Positions 1 to 9,471 of a stretch of DNA of 29,351 bases are shown one piece after another. The position numbers and the translations under genes are program-made. This DNA comes from CAZKCK01 sp964552325 (GTDB lineage: Bacteria; Bacteroidota; Bacteroidia; Bacteroidales; TTA-H9): assembly GCA_964552325.1 (NCBI GenBank), contig CAZKHA010000032.1:1-29351 (forward strand), given 5' to 3'. Positions within the stretch are counted from its first letter, which is position 1; each line of letters starts with the position of its first letter. The notes under the pieces were generated by a model that saw only the letters and a program-made list of their open reading frames with translations, was not told the origin of the DNA and ran no database searches.

Positions 1-75
1 CCCTTCTCTCCTTCTCCCTTTCTCCTCTTCTTCCCTTCACCCTTTTCCCTGTACCTTGCACCTCTCCCTACTCAA
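1..75. repeat. Pyrimidine-rich low-complexity repeat at window edge
   Basis: This stretch is almost entirely C and T, made of variants of ccttctccc, cccttcaccc and ttgcacctctccc. The vocabulary matches the repeat field at 10421-11080. It is non-coding and lies downstream of the GH97 gene on the minus strand. Sitting at the end of the window, it is consistent with an assembly that stopped in a repeat. The rest of the interval up to 134 is AT-rich and holds nothing I can name. Confidence 0.6.
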
Positions 76-134
76 ATAAATCTTCATTAAACTCATATTA
101 ATTACCCACAAAAAACAACGAAGAGCCTCTTTTT

Positions 135-2084
135 TTATGGAGTGATTATCGCAACATATCCCCCACCCTTTTCGGTAGCCACCACCAACTTGGTAGTTCG
201 CGCAAGTTTTTGTACCTGTTTCTTGTAATCAGAGGGATGCTTATCAGCATTCACACCATCCTGCCAGCTTACGGCCTTAAACTCACCCTCAGGCAAAAAC
301 GATAGATCGATGGTGAATTCCGTTTTGGTAGCATTGGTCATCACGCCTAAAAACCACTTATCCCCCGACTTACGGGCCAGTACCACATATTCTCCAACCT
401 TGGCATCCAATGCAATGGTGGTATCCCATACCGTTGGCACCTGACGCAGGAATTCCATGGCATCAGCTTCGCGGCGGTAGTTGCTTGGATTATCGGCCAA
501 CATTTGAAGCGGGCTTTCAAATACCACATACTTGGCCAGTTCATGGCAGCGTGTCCCTATGCCCATAGGCTGGCTCCAACAGGCCTTAAAAGATTTTTCG
601 TTGGCATTAAGCATGGCGCCAGGGGTGTAATCCATCGGTCCGGCAACCTGCCTTATAAAAGGCAACACCAAATTGTGGGCAGGATTGGCCTTGTTGCTCC
701 ATTTATTCTGTTCCAAGCCGCAAACACCCTCAAACGATAACACATTTGGATAGGTACGATGTAGGCCCGTGGGCTTATAGGCTCCATGGAAATCAACCAA
801 AAGACGATACCTGGCTGCCATTTCAGCCACACGGTAATAATAATCCACCATCCATTGGTCATCGCGCTGCATAAAATCAACTTTTAGTCCTTTTACACCC
901 ATGGCCGAATAGGTTTTCATAGCTTCTTCCATCTTATCTTCCAGGGCCTTCCAGGTAACCCACAAAATCACATCCACTTTTTTCTTTTGTCCATAGGCAA
1001 TAAGTTCCTTCAAATCAATCTCGGGCTTTATCTTCATAACGTCGGTAAGCTCATACCAACCTTCGTCCAGAATAATATAGTCGAGCTTGTAATCAGACGC
1101 AAAATCAATGTAATACTTGTACGTATCAGTGTTTACACCCGATTTAAAATCAATCCCGTAAATATTCCAGTCGTTCCACCAATCCCAAGCCACTTTACCA
1201 GGTTTTATCCAGCTTACATCGGCAAGGCGGTTTGCTGAGGCCAGTTTCCAAACCAAGGTGCTTTCAAGCAGCTGTCTATCATCTGCTGTGATGCCTATTA
1301 CCCTCCAGGGGAAGCTTCTGTTCCCTTTTGTTTTGGCCAAATAAGGCTCCACGGTTTCAACAACCACATCGCGGTCAGAGGTTTGTTTTGTGCGGGCTGG
1401 GTAAGCGGCAAACTTGCCCTTAAACCCCAATCCATTCGAGTTGCCTTGTAAAAACATTCCAGGATAATCTTCAAGGTCTGATTCCGAGATAAATAATTTA
1501 AGACCATTCGTGGCGTCCACCAAAGTGCCCGTTGAACAAAACCTATCTGCAGTAATTTTTGATAAAGGTGTGTAAAGGTATTCACGTTCTTGGTGCGAGT
1601 ATATGCTTTTCTCTTCGGGGAACCAAACGTTATAATCGTTAGCAAATAGCATGTTTACATCTTCCGAAACAATGGTTACAGCGTCTTTGTGAAAAGTTTT
1701 CCATTGATAGGCAACCCCATCATCATACACACGGAATTCAAGGCCTAGATTACCTTTAAACCGAAGTTGAAGGGCTTTATAGACATCGTTTATATGCTTT
1801 GATTTGCATGGAACTTCAGCCTCTAAAGATTGGTTTACATCTGCTATCTTTGAGGACACAAGTTTATAAACGTCCTTGGTGTGGGCATTTTGCTCCACCT
1901 CCAAGGCAATTATTGAAGGAAGGATTAGAGCGGCACCTTTAAACTTAACTTCATAAGTTACAGTCTTATCAATGCTTACACGAAGTTCAATACTACCGGA
2001 GGGCGATTGAAGTTGAAAAGCTTTGCCAGCAAACGCAAACTGGCTAATTGCAACTAAGGCAATAAGATAAAGTATAGATTTCAT
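135..2084 (-). CDS. Glycoside hydrolase family 97 protein (secreted alpha-glucosidase/alpha-galactosidase type)
   Basis: The 649-residue protein has the GH97 layout. A signal peptide covers about residues 1-19 (hydrophobic core, cleavage near AFAG). An N-terminal beta-sandwich runs to about 285, a (beta/alpha)8 barrel spans about 290-550, and a short C-terminal beta domain follows. Length is typical of the family, which includes SusB and acts on alpha-linked sugars in the periplasm or at the surface. In the barrel, KVDFMQRDDQ begins at residue 401, and D403 sits where retaining GH97 enzymes carry their nucleophile. FEGVCGLE at 451-458 holds two glutamates typical of the barrel. By family knowledge the Asp suggests a retaining enzyme such as an alpha-galactosidase, but I cannot align it here. 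The gene is divergent from an MFS transporter, so the pair may take up and cleave an alpha-glycoside. No SusC/SusD genes are in view. Confidence 0.93.
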   Translation of the reverse strand: MKSILYLIALVAISQFAFAGKAFQLQSPSGSIELRVSIDKTVTYEVKFKGAALILPSIIALEVEQNAHTKDVYKLVSSKIADVNQSLEAEVPCKSKHINDVYKALQLRFKGNLGLEFRVYDDGVAYQWKTFHKDAVTIVSEDVNMLFANDYNVWFPEEKSIYSHQEREYLYTPLSKITADRFCSTGTLVDATNGLKLFISESDLEDYPGMFLQGNSNGLGFKGKFAAYPARTKQTSDRDVVVETVEPYLAKTKGNRSFPWRVIGITADDRQLLESTLVWKLASANRLADVSWIKPGKVAWDWWNDWNIYGIDFKSGVNTDTYKYYIDFASDYKLDYIILDEGWYELTDVMKIKPEIDLKELIAYGQKKKVDVILWVTWKALEDKMEEAMKTYSAMGVKGLKVDFMQRDDQWMVDYYYRVAEMAARYRLLVDFHGAYKPTGLHRTYPNVLSFEGVCGLEQNKWSNKANPAHNLVLPFIRQVAGPMDYTPGAMLNANEKSFKACWSQPMGIGTRCHELAKYVVFESPLQMLADNPSNYRREADAMEFLRQVPTVWDTTIALDAKVGEYVVLARKSGDKWFLGVMTNATKTEFTIDLSFLPEGEFKAVSWQDGVNADKHPSDYKKQVQKLARTTKLVVATEKGGGYVAIITP

Positions 2085-2101
2085 GATTGGTTATTTAGGT
2101 G

Positions 2102-2135
2102 CAAACATACTGAAACCCGTTGAATAGAAATACAA
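2102..2135 (-). promoter_or_regulatory. Candidate Bacteroidota promoter for the GH97 gene
   Basis: On the minus strand TATGTTTG (2109-2102) matches the -7 consensus TAnnTTTG. A TTG lies at 2135-2133, 23 bases upstream. The -7 box ends 17 bases before the ATG at 2084, implying a 5' leader of roughly ten bases. The position fits, but the -33 element is weak. Confidence 0.5.
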
Positions 2136-2155
2136 GCACACTGCCGCAGTATTCG

Positions 2156-2163
2156 TAATTTTG
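2156..2163 (+). promoter_or_regulatory. Candidate -7 box for the MFS gene
   Basis: TAATTTTG matches TAnnTTTG and ends only four bases before the ATG at 2168. If used, the transcript would be leaderless or nearly so. I see no clear -33 TTG at the expected distance. Confidence 0.35.
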
Positions 2164-2167
2164 CCCC

Positions 2168-3199
2168 ATGTTTATAAACCCAGCACGTATTACCGATACG
2201 GTCACCCGGCGCACCTTTCGCATTCACATGCTTTATTCCATGCTCGATGGAGTTATTTTGGGTGTGCTTGCCTTAAATGAATTGGTGTTTTTAAAGAGCT
2301 TGCATGGTACTAACTACCTGATGGGGATATTGTTCCAATTTAGCATGTTGGTTTTTCTCCTTATGATTTTTATAAACGAGTGGATGAACCGCGTAGCCAA
2401 TAAGGGGCGCATGCTACGGATTACAGGTTGGCTTACGCGGGCACCATTGATTTTATTGCTGCTATTTCCGTCGGGAGCCCATTTTAATGCGCATGCCTTG
2501 TGGTTGCATTACGCCTTCTTGGCCGTTTTTCTGGTGTATTATCTCGGCAATACCATCATTTTCCCTACCATAAACCTGTTATTGAAAACCTCCTACGCAC
2601 ATTCCGATTTCGGAACCTATTACAGTTATTCGCAATCGGCAAACAAAATAGTGATGATGCTGGTCACGCTTGGCTATGGTATTGTGCTTGATATCGATCC
2701 CTTTGCGTTTCGTTGGGTTTTTGCTGTTTGCGGAATCTTAGGTGTGGCCTCAACCGAACTCTTGGCTAAAATCACTTACAAACCCATTGTAATCAGCAAA
2801 AACGAGTCAACGTATATACAGGGCATAGCCAGGACTACAAAAAACATGCTTGCCATATTGCGAACCAATCGTCCTTTCCTGCATTTTCAGGTCGGGTTTA
2901 TGCTTTATGGCTTNNNNNNNNNNNNNNNNNNNNNNNNNNNNNNNNNNNNNNNNNNNNNNNNNNNNNNNNNNNNNNNNNNNNNNNNNNNNNNNNNNNNNNN
3001 NNNNNNNNNNNNNAGCCTGCATTTGTTTTTAACCGCGGTGAGGGCCATTTTTGCGCCCATATTTGGCGTAATGATCTATGAATGGCTTGGATTTACAGGC
3101 ACATTCAGCACAGCAGCGGCATTGCTGCTTGCATCGGTGCTTTACATGGTTTGGGCTTACCGCAGGAATTGTGGAAATGGGCTAGCCTTTAGGGATTGA
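2168..3199 (+). CDS. MFS transporter, interrupted by an assembly gap
   Basis: The 248 residues before the gap are highly hydrophobic, with about six membrane helices, as in the N-terminal half of a major facilitator. The 61 residues after it hold about two more helices and end at TGA 3197-3199. The frame appears to run through 100 N, but that run is a fixed-size placeholder, so the length of 343 residues is not real. MFS proteins usually have 12 helices and about 400 residues, so perhaps 70-110 residues are missing. The substrate cannot be read from the sequence. Divergence from the GH97 gene suggests a sugar or glycoside. It could also be two gene fragments falsely joined by scaffolding. Confidence 0.75.
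   Translation: MFINPARITDTVTRRTFRIHMLYSMLDGVILGVLALNELVFLKSLHGTNYLMGILFQFSMLVFLLMIFINEWMNRVANKGRMLRITGWLTRAPLILLLLFPSGAHFNAHALWLHYAFLAVFLVYYLGNTIIFPTINLLLKTSYAHSDFGTYYSYSQSANKIVMMLVTLGYGIVLDIDPFAFRWVFAVCGILGVASTELLAKITYKPIVISKNESTYIQGIARTTKNMLAILRTNRPFLHFQVGFMLYGXXXXXXXXXXXXXXXXXXXXXXXXXXXXXXXXXXSLHLFLTAVRAIFAPIFGVMIYEWLGFTGTFSTAAALLLASVLYMVWAYRRNCGNGLAFRD
2914..3013. other. Assembly gap (100 N)
   Basis: Exactly 100 undetermined bases lie inside the MFS gene. The second gap has the same length, which marks both as placeholders rather than measured distances. Confidence 0.97.
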
Positions 3200-3237
3200 G
3201 CTTGTTGGAGAATCAAAGGTGCTAATGTGGATATCTG

Positions 3238-3264
3238 AAAACCATCAAATTAGGAATTGGTTTT
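3238..3264. terminator. Weak hairpin between convergent genes
   Basis: AAAACCA (3238-3244) and TGGTTTT (3258-3264) form a 7-bp AT-rich stem around a 13-base loop. A T-run follows on the plus strand and an A-run precedes. It lies between the converging MFS gene and the end of the minus-strand operon, where a bidirectional terminator would be expected. The stem is weak. Confidence 0.3.
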
Positions 3265-3322
3265 TAAAGGCGTATTTAAGCAAAAGCAGAAATACACGTA
3301 GTGTGCTGAGGCCTACAATTAA

Positions 3323-5122
3323 TTAGAGGTTTTTTATGCAGCGCAAGGGTAATGCCCATTTTTTGTTATCATACGCAACAACAACAGATGTTGTCAGTAT
3401 TTTAAATACCGATCCTGAATCATAATTACTATAATCTTGAACCCAATAATGGCCTTCTACACCCCTTTTTGTCAAGGCTTGCGTAAGGTATCCGGCATAA
3501 TGGAACTTTAAATCAGAAGACCAGGCCAGGTTGGGTTGGGTTTGCCAATTATTATACCCTAACAAATTATAATACTCTGCAATATCCGGAATCCTCCATC
3601 CATTGCCCAATTCCAATGTGCATGGATCCTTGGCCGATAACCAATCATTTTCCTCCAGAATATTTGGGAGCCAGAACGTTGTAGGGGTTGTGGCACTCCC
3701 ATCGTTTTTATAGCCATACTTCCTGTTAAACTGCCAATACCAGCCAGCGGCCTCCGGACTTGCATCTGTAATGGCATTTGCTTGCCTACTTGCTCCCAAA
3801 TTGCGGGTCAACCAACAAGTATTGGGCACACCAGTCACGTTTGCCAAGGTTCCATAGGTAACAAGCTTATCTTCAGGGGCTACGTTATTTACCGCCAAAT
3901 GGTAGTAGGTCAACGAATCACCACAAGACCAGTTTGCCGATGTAAAACTTACTTCATTGCCATAATAGGTACCAGCCTGAGTGCGCACGAAGGCTCGTGC
4001 ATAATACGTAACCATGGGACTTAAGCCACCAACAGTCGTAAAAAAACTGCCGATACCCGGAGTAGCAGGAGCAAACTTGTCATTAATGGTTGGGCTGCTA
4101 GTGGTGGCATAGCAGATACCACATTGGAGAATACTTGAGCCTCCATCAGAACTAATCACCCCTTCAACGATGGCCCTGTTATATATGATGCCAGTAACGG
4201 AACCTGTTGCAACAACAGGTTCACCCAATGTTGTAAAAGTATATTCAGCGCCGTAAGCTATACCCAGCTCGTTTGAGGCAAATGCCCTCACAAAATAGGT
4301 TGTAGAAGGTTGTAAAGGGAATAATGCCATTGTAAATGACGAACCGGCAGCATTGCATTGAATGATCGAATCCGTGATATCCGCATTAGGCAATCTGCTG
4401 AAACAAATGCCTTTTTGGGTTATAGGGCTTCCACCATCTGATAATATTCCACCACCACAATTTGCACTTGTGCTGGTAGCTTGACTAATCAAATGGGTTT
4501 GAACCACAGGCATTTGTTCGGTATCAAACCATCCAGGTATAGAATCTTGGATTTTAAGCATATCGTGAAGTGATCCAATAGGAAGAATTTTCCACTCACC
4601 TTGCCAATAAAGCATATCGCCAGTATTGTTGCCCATTGGACTATCTTGCAATTCATAAAAGCTTAGTGGTTCAATCTCAGAGGCCGAATCGGCGTATAAA
4701 GCAAATGGGACATAAGTAAATGGCTTGCTGGGACCTGAAATAAATACGCCTGAACCTACGGTATCAATAGCTATTTGCAACGAATGTGCACCTAGGCCCC
4801 ATTGAATCGTATTATACACCCCAACCGAAGCGATGCCTTGACCAAGTTGAATAAAAAAATACCCTTCCTGGTCGGTTACCAAACTATGCTGCTCTCGGTA
4901 AATCAAAGCGGTTTCATGAGAAATGGAAGCCTGGACCGAAATGGATTTATTGGGTACAGGATTTCCTGAAACATCGTACAAATTACCAATATACTGGATG
5001 GATTGACCATAGCTTTTGGAAAATAGTAGGGCACAAAAAACAACCATAAAAACAACGCAACTAAAAAAATATGGTTTCTTATCCAGTTGCGAAATAACTA
5101 TCTTATTCATACTTCTGATCAT
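3323..5122 (-). CDS. Secreted fibre-like FISUMP-domain protein, paralog with two beta repeats
   Basis: This is the last gene of the operon, with 599 residues. A hydrophobic segment at 18-39 ends in SYGQ and reads as a signal peptide. An N-terminal beta domain (about 41-145) ends in VPFALYADSA. Next comes a fibre-like linker at about 155-198, with GDMLYWQGEWKILPIG at 168-183. Two ~95-residue fibronectin-like repeats follow (about 205-298 and 301-395), each with a GICF/GICY turn and a TYYxRAF strand. The C-terminal region (399-597) looks like a FISUMP domain (Fibrobacter succinogenes major paralogous domain): NLGA, GWYWQFNRKYGY, DPCTLELGNGWRIP and a closing LPLRCIK. No T9SS sorting tail is seen. 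ATG 5122 lies five bases after the stop of the upstream paralog; ATG 5110 is an alternative. The role is unknown; a surface fibre or adhesin is a guess from architecture. Confidence 0.85.
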   Translation of the reverse strand: MIRSMNKIVISQLDKKPYFFSCVVFMVVFCALLFSKSYGQSIQYIGNLYDVSGNPVPNKSISVQASISHETALIYREQHSLVTDQEGYFFIQLGQGIASVGVYNTIQWGLGAHSLQIAIDTVGSGVFISGPSKPFTYVPFALYADSASEIEPLSFYELQDSPMGNNTGDMLYWQGEWKILPIGSLHDMLKIQDSIPGWFDTEQMPVVQTHLISQATSTSANCGGGILSDGGSPITQKGICFSRLPNADITDSIIQCNAAGSSFTMALFPLQPSTTYFVRAFASNELGIAYGAEYTFTTLGEPVVATGSVTGIIYNRAIVEGVISSDGGSSILQCGICYATTSSPTINDKFAPATPGIGSFFTTVGGLSPMVTYYARAFVRTQAGTYYGNEVSFTSANWSCGDSLTYYHLAVNNVAPEDKLVTYGTLANVTGVPNTCWLTRNLGASRQANAITDASPEAAGWYWQFNRKYGYKNDGSATTPTTFWLPNILEENDWLSAKDPCTLELGNGWRIPDIAEYYNLLGYNNWQTQPNLAWSSDLKFHYAGYLTQALTKRGVEGHYWVQDYSNYDSGSVFKILTTSVVVAYDNKKWALPLRCIKNL

Positions 5123-5127
5123 TTAAA

Positions 5128-7464
5128 TTATTTAACACATCTTACTGGATAACCAGATGCCTGACTGCTAGAGGTGACGGAAACTGTATTAACATTAAAT
5201 GTTAACTTATCCGTGGAACCAAAATGAGTAGAACTCCAATAATCTCCTATAACACCTCTGTTTGATAGGTTTCCTGAGCTAGATGCCAAAGCACCTGCTG
5301 CATGTAATTTCAGGATCGAATTCCATGGGCCATTCCAGTTTGTCCAGGCACTTGCATTCATCACATTCGTCCACTCGGTTTTCGTGGGCACTCGCCATGT
5401 CCCACCCAATTCAAGGCGGCAAGGATCTTGTGAAAAACCCCAATCAGTTGGAATGCTGACACTGGGCCATGTTGTGGAAGGGGTACGCTGGCTTCCGGTA
5501 TGCTTGTAACCTTGTTTTTTCCCAAACTGCCAGTACCAGCCAGCAGATTCTTCTGTGGCATCATCCACACTGGTAGCCTGATGATTAGCACCTAAATTTT
5601 GTAATATCCAGTATTTCCACGGTTCACCCGGTACTAGGTTTTTAACATAATAGGTTACCGTTTTCTGCACAGGCGCAATCCCGTTTACGGTATGGAGCTT
5701 TACAAAACTTGAAGAATATGGTGTTGAATAATTAACCTGATTTCCATAAAAAGTTCCCAAGGCAGTAGTGGCATAAGCACGTATATAGTAAAAACCCAAT
5801 AAACCCGTTACTTCACTGCTAAAAGCACCTGCTCCATTGCCTAATGCAACATGGGTACCTGAAATAACAGGATTGTTGGATGTGCCATAACAAATACCCC
5901 GTTCAATAACCGGAATACCACCTTCTGAATTTACTATTCCGGAAAAGACTGCTGAATTGTTCGTATAACTTGTTACCTCAAGTGTTGAAATATTTGGTTT
6001 GGCAAGGGTTGTAAACGAAAGATCATTGCCATAAAATGTACCAACTGCATTAATAACATATGCCCTGATATGATAAGTTGTTCCACTGCTTAATCCACCA
6101 ACATTGGACGAATACGACCCGATATTGGTTCCACTTACTACAATTTTTGTATTGGATGTGTTGGGATTGACTGCAGAACCTACACAAAAACCTCTTTGGG
6201 TAAACGCCACGGTGCCCTGGTTAATTATCGTGCCAAATGCAGCAATGGTTGAATAATTAACATTATAAACCGAGTCGCTTGTTAGGGTTGGTGGAACAAA
6301 TTCAAGCGTTGTAAATACCAGCTGATCACCATATGTGGTACCGTTGGGATTTTGAGCATATGCACGGACATAATAGGTGGTAAAAGACGCTAGCCCTGTT
6401 AGCGTGCCCGAATAGGCCCCCAAACCTGATGAACATAAAATTTTTGAATTGGCCAATGTTGGATTGGGGTTAGTACTATAACAAAACCCCCTTGCAGTAA
6501 CCGTTATGGATCCTTGGTCCAATACATTACCAAAAGCCACAGCAGTAGTGAAGCTAATTGTTCCAATAGAATCAATTGATACAGTTGGTAGAAGCTTCAT
6601 AATAGGCCCATATCCGGTACCATTTTCATTGGTTGCATAAGCGGTGTAATAGTATTGCGTATTCTGTTGCAATCCACTTACCATGCTGCTAAAGGTTCCA
6701 GTACCTCCACCAACTTCTGTTTTAAAATCGCCAATAGTTGGATTGGCATTTTCTGACCAGCAAACGCCCTTTTGTATCACAGTAGAATACTTACAACTAA
6801 CCTGGCCCCCTGCAACGGTTGTGCCGTTTGCTACTGCAGTAATTGGATTAGTGTTTAAAACGGGGGTTTCTCTTAGGCTGTCCCATTGGGGTATAGAATC
6901 GTTTAGCATAAGCACTTGTCCTGGCTGACCGCAAGGTAGGTTTATCCATTGGTTTCCATTCCAATACAGCATATCTCCTTTATTATCACCTAAAGGCGCA
7001 TTCGTTAGTTCATAAAAGCTGCCTTCAAAACCAGCCCCAGCCTTCTTTGCATAGTAGGCTTTGGGTACAGCGCCAAGTTGGATAAGTCCTAAATTGGTAA
7101 AGTCTGTTCCGCCATTGGGGTCAATTTCTGTTTTGATAAAATAAGTCCCCAACGACCAATCTATCTGATTATAAGCCCCGAATAACGGACTTCCCTGCCC
7201 CAGGGCAAGTTCAAAATACCCCAATGAATTGGTTGTTACTTCAAATTTCTCCTGATATAGGTTAGAACCTGTAACCGGGTTTATCAAATAACTAACCCTT
7301 AAAGCTATACCCTGATTGATTATCAAACTTCCATCTGGATTTCTTGCTACACCCTGGTACCTGATATTTGAAGCATCCTGTGCTAAAACACCGCTGTAAC
7401 CAAGGATTATTAAAACAACAAAAATATAAAAAACTTTCATATTATTCCATGTTAACAATTTCAT
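5128..7464 (-). CDS. Secreted fibre-like FISUMP-domain protein, paralog with four beta repeats
   Basis: This is the middle paralog and the longest, about 778 residues. Domain order matches its neighbours: a signal peptide ending GVLAQ, an N-terminal beta domain with VPKAYYAKKAG, and the linker GDMLYWNGNQWINLP. Four ~95-residue repeats follow (about 201-295, 296-390, 391-489, 490-582), each with GFCY/GVCW/GICY and TYYxRAYA motifs. The C-terminal FISUMP domain (about 590-778) contains GWYWQFGKKQGY, DPCRLELGGTWRVP and GYPVRCVK. The chosen ATG at 7464 overlaps the upstream stop as ATGA, suggesting translational coupling. ATG 7473 is also possible, and ATG 7440 gives the tidiest signal peptide. 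No T9SS tail is present. Function is not known from sequence; context suggests a cell-surface structure built with its paralogs. Confidence 0.85.
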   Translation of the reverse strand: MKLLTWNNMKVFYIFVVLIILGYSGVLAQDASNIRYQGVARNPDGSLIINQGIALRVSYLINPVTGSNLYQEKFEVTTNSLGYFELALGQGSPLFGAYNQIDWSLGTYFIKTEIDPNGGTDFTNLGLIQLGAVPKAYYAKKAGAGFEGSFYELTNAPLGDNKGDMLYWNGNQWINLPCGQPGQVLMLNDSIPQWDSLRETPVLNTNPITAVANGTTVAGGQVSCKYSTVIQKGVCWSENANPTIGDFKTEVGGGTGTFSSMVSGLQQNTQYYYTAYATNENGTGYGPIMKLLPTVSIDSIGTISFTTAVAFGNVLDQGSITVTARGFCYSTNPNPTLANSKILCSSGLGAYSGTLTGLASFTTYYVRAYAQNPNGTTYGDQLVFTTLEFVPPTLTSDSVYNVNYSTIAAFGTIINQGTVAFTQRGFCVGSAVNPNTSNTKIVVSGTNIGSYSSNVGGLSSGTTYHIRAYVINAVGTFYGNDLSFTTLAKPNISTLEVTSYTNNSAVFSGIVNSEGGIPVIERGICYGTSNNPVISGTHVALGNGAGAFSSEVTGLLGFYYIRAYATTALGTFYGNQVNYSTPYSSSFVKLHTVNGIAPVQKTVTYYVKNLVPGEPWKYWILQNLGANHQATSVDDATEESAGWYWQFGKKQGYKHTGSQRTPSTTWPSVSIPTDWGFSQDPCRLELGGTWRVPTKTEWTNVMNASAWTNWNGPWNSILKLHAAGALASSSGNLSNRGVIGDYWSSTHFGSTDKLTFNVNTVSVTSSSQASGYPVRCVK

Positions 7465-9464
7465 TTTATGCATCTTACACTAATTCCGAAATCCTTAGAG
7501 GTTGTATAAACCCCAACGAATTCCCCGCTGATACAAAGGACGTACGCCTGTGACGAACTGGCCATTGTACTACTGGCGTACCTCCCCTCAGAATAAAATT
7601 GATACCCATCGTAATAATCGCCAATATATAATTTCAAAGGTGATTGATTTGCATTTTCCATAAAGTACCACATCCCTTCCGAATCCGCGTTTTCCCATTC
7701 CGTTTTTGTAGGTATTCTCCAAAGCCCTCCTAACTCAAGCCGGCATGGATCAGATGAAAGCTGCCAATCGGTTGTACCTGAATTAGAGCCCCAATAAACC
7801 ACCGGAATCAATCCATCTCCACTTTTTGCAAATCCTTGTTTATCATTAAATCTCCAGTACCAATCCCATCCAAGATCTGACTCAAGCCAGCATTTATTGG
7901 GTTCACCTGGAACATTTGAAACGGTCTTATAAGAAATTACCCGGTTTTCGGGTGCTACACCTCTACTAACCTGATGATTTATAGTAATGGATTGACCACA
8001 TATATGATCATTGGCAAAAATCTGAACTGACCCATATACCGTGTCAGTGTTGATTATGGCAAACGTCCTGACGTAATAAACAGCCTGCTTTTGCAAATTT
8101 ACAGTAGTAATTAAATCTCCTACACCGGCTCCCAGAAAAACAGCGTTATCGCTATGCTGGGGATAGTTATTCTCTCCAAAACAAAACCCAGTGGCAGTAA
8201 CAGGGTAGGTACAATTCCCGATATTACCCGAAAAAGTTGCTGTTGTTAGCCCAACGTTCGTAACCGCTGAAGTAGTGACAATTGGATAACCAGCTCCAAT
8301 TTTCATTACTTTGCCATACCCAACACCATAACTATTTATTGCATAAGCTCTAACATATAAAACAACACCGGGGCTAAGTGGGCTCAATGTGCAGGTGTAA
8401 ATTTCGGGTGGATTACCGGTGTATGCGTTTCGCAATATTTTAGTATCAGTAATTTTAGGATTCGGATTCGTAGAATAGCAAAACCCAGACTCTGTGACCG
8501 AATTGAGGCTTTTATAAGTGAATTTTCCTAATGCCGCTGTAGAAGAGGTCATGCTTACTTCCAGTGTGGTAACCATTGGTATACTGGCAACTGGCATAAA
8601 ACTTTCTTGCTCACTGTATCCAACACCCAAAGAATTTATCGCATAAGCCCTAACATAATATAACTGATTGGTATTTAAACCTGTAACCGAAGCAGTAAAC
8701 GCCCCAGCTCCCGTTCCAACCAAGGTCTTCGATTGCTGCGTTGTTGGCATGGGTGCGGTACCCCAGCAAAAACCTCTTTCAGTTATAGGATATCCCCCAT
8801 CAGTAACATTGCTCGAAAATTTGGCCCCATTATAATTTATATCTGTCACTATTGGCTTGGAAGGCATAGGATTCGCATACAAGGCCGACCATGCAGGAGT
8901 TCCATTGGAAGTTCGCATAACCTGACCATTTTGGCCAACTGGTAAAACCGTCCATTGGGTGCCATTCCAATAAAGCATATCACCATAATTTTGACCCACG
9001 GGCTTTTCAGAAAGGCTGTTGTAATCGCCATTGAATCCATTCCCTGCTTTTTGTGCATACAGGGCGTAAGGCACTGCATTAAATGTACTGGTTCCCACAT
9101 AATCATAATTATTACCGCCTTGTGGGTCCATCTCCACTTTTAGGTAATAGCTACCACTGCCCCAGTCAATACCGCTAAAAGTGCCAGATTCCTGGATGCC
9201 CATCCCAATCAGCACATCAAACATGCCTGCTGCACTGGTCGTATCTTGGTGAGTTTCGCTATAAACAGCAGAACCAGAAATGCTTCCCGAAAGAATGCTC
9301 AACCTCAGCGAAATTCTTTGGTTTGCCAACAAGTTGCCATCAACATCCCGCGCCAGCCCCTCAAAACGTATGCCTTGCGGCAACTGAGCATAAGCTATCG
9401 TGGCAAGGCAAAACAGCAGGCCCTGCAAAATCGTTCGTAATATTGTTTTTGATACCATTTCCAT
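7461..9464 (-). CDS. Secreted fibre-like FISUMP-domain protein, paralog with three beta repeats
   Basis: This is the first of the three paralogs, 667 residues from ATG 9464. A signal peptide ends ATIAYAQ. The N-terminal beta domain ends VPYALYAQKAG, followed by the fibre-like linker GDMLYWNGTQWTVLPVGQNG. Three repeats lie at about 197-292, 293-391 and 392-484, with GFCW, GFCY and GFCF turns and YYVRAYA or YYVRTFA strands. The FISUMP region (about 488-667) contains WYWRFNDKQGF, DPCRLELGGLWRIP and a closing SVRCIK. An upstream in-frame TTG at 9482 would overlap the previous gene; ATG 9464, seven bases after that gene's TAA, is more natural. ATG 9458 is another option. The linker resembles sequences in phage and bacterial fibre proteins, which is the basis for the fibre reading. 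Confidence 0.85.
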   Translation of the reverse strand: MEMVSKTILRTILQGLLFCLATIAYAQLPQGIRFEGLARDVDGNLLANQRISLRLSILSGSISGSAVYSETHQDTTSAAGMFDVLIGMGIQESGTFSGIDWGSGSYYLKVEMDPQGGNNYDYVGTSTFNAVPYALYAQKAGNGFNGDYNSLSEKPVGQNYGDMLYWNGTQWTVLPVGQNGQVMRTSNGTPAWSALYANPMPSKPIVTDINYNGAKFSSNVTDGGYPITERGFCWGTAPMPTTQQSKTLVGTGAGAFTASVTGLNTNQLYYVRAYAINSLGVGYSEQESFMPVASIPMVTTLEVSMTSSTAALGKFTYKSLNSVTESGFCYSTNPNPKITDTKILRNAYTGNPPEIYTCTLSPLSPGVVLYVRAYAINSYGVGYGKVMKIGAGYPIVTTSAVTNVGLTTATFSGNIGNCTYPVTATGFCFGENNYPQHSDNAVFLGAGVGDLITTVNLQKQAVYYVRTFAIINTDTVYGSVQIFANDHICGQSITINHQVSRGVAPENRVISYKTVSNVPGEPNKCWLESDLGWDWYWRFNDKQGFAKSGDGLIPVVYWGSNSGTTDWQLSSDPCRLELGGLWRIPTKTEWENADSEGMWYFMENANQSPLKLYIGDYYDGYQFYSEGRYASSTMASSSQAYVLCISGEFVGVYTTSKDFGISVRCIK

Positions 9465-9471
9465 TTTTCTT

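Noticed and set aside
124..136. Small AAGAGCCTCTT hairpin with T-run after the GH97 gene
   Set aside because: The loop would be too small for a stable stem and the T-run is on the wrong strand for the GH97 transcript.
3323..9464. T9SS sorting domains on the three FISUMP proteins
   Set aside because: Their C-termini end directly with the FISUMP motif RCIK or RCVK; no Por-type tail is present.
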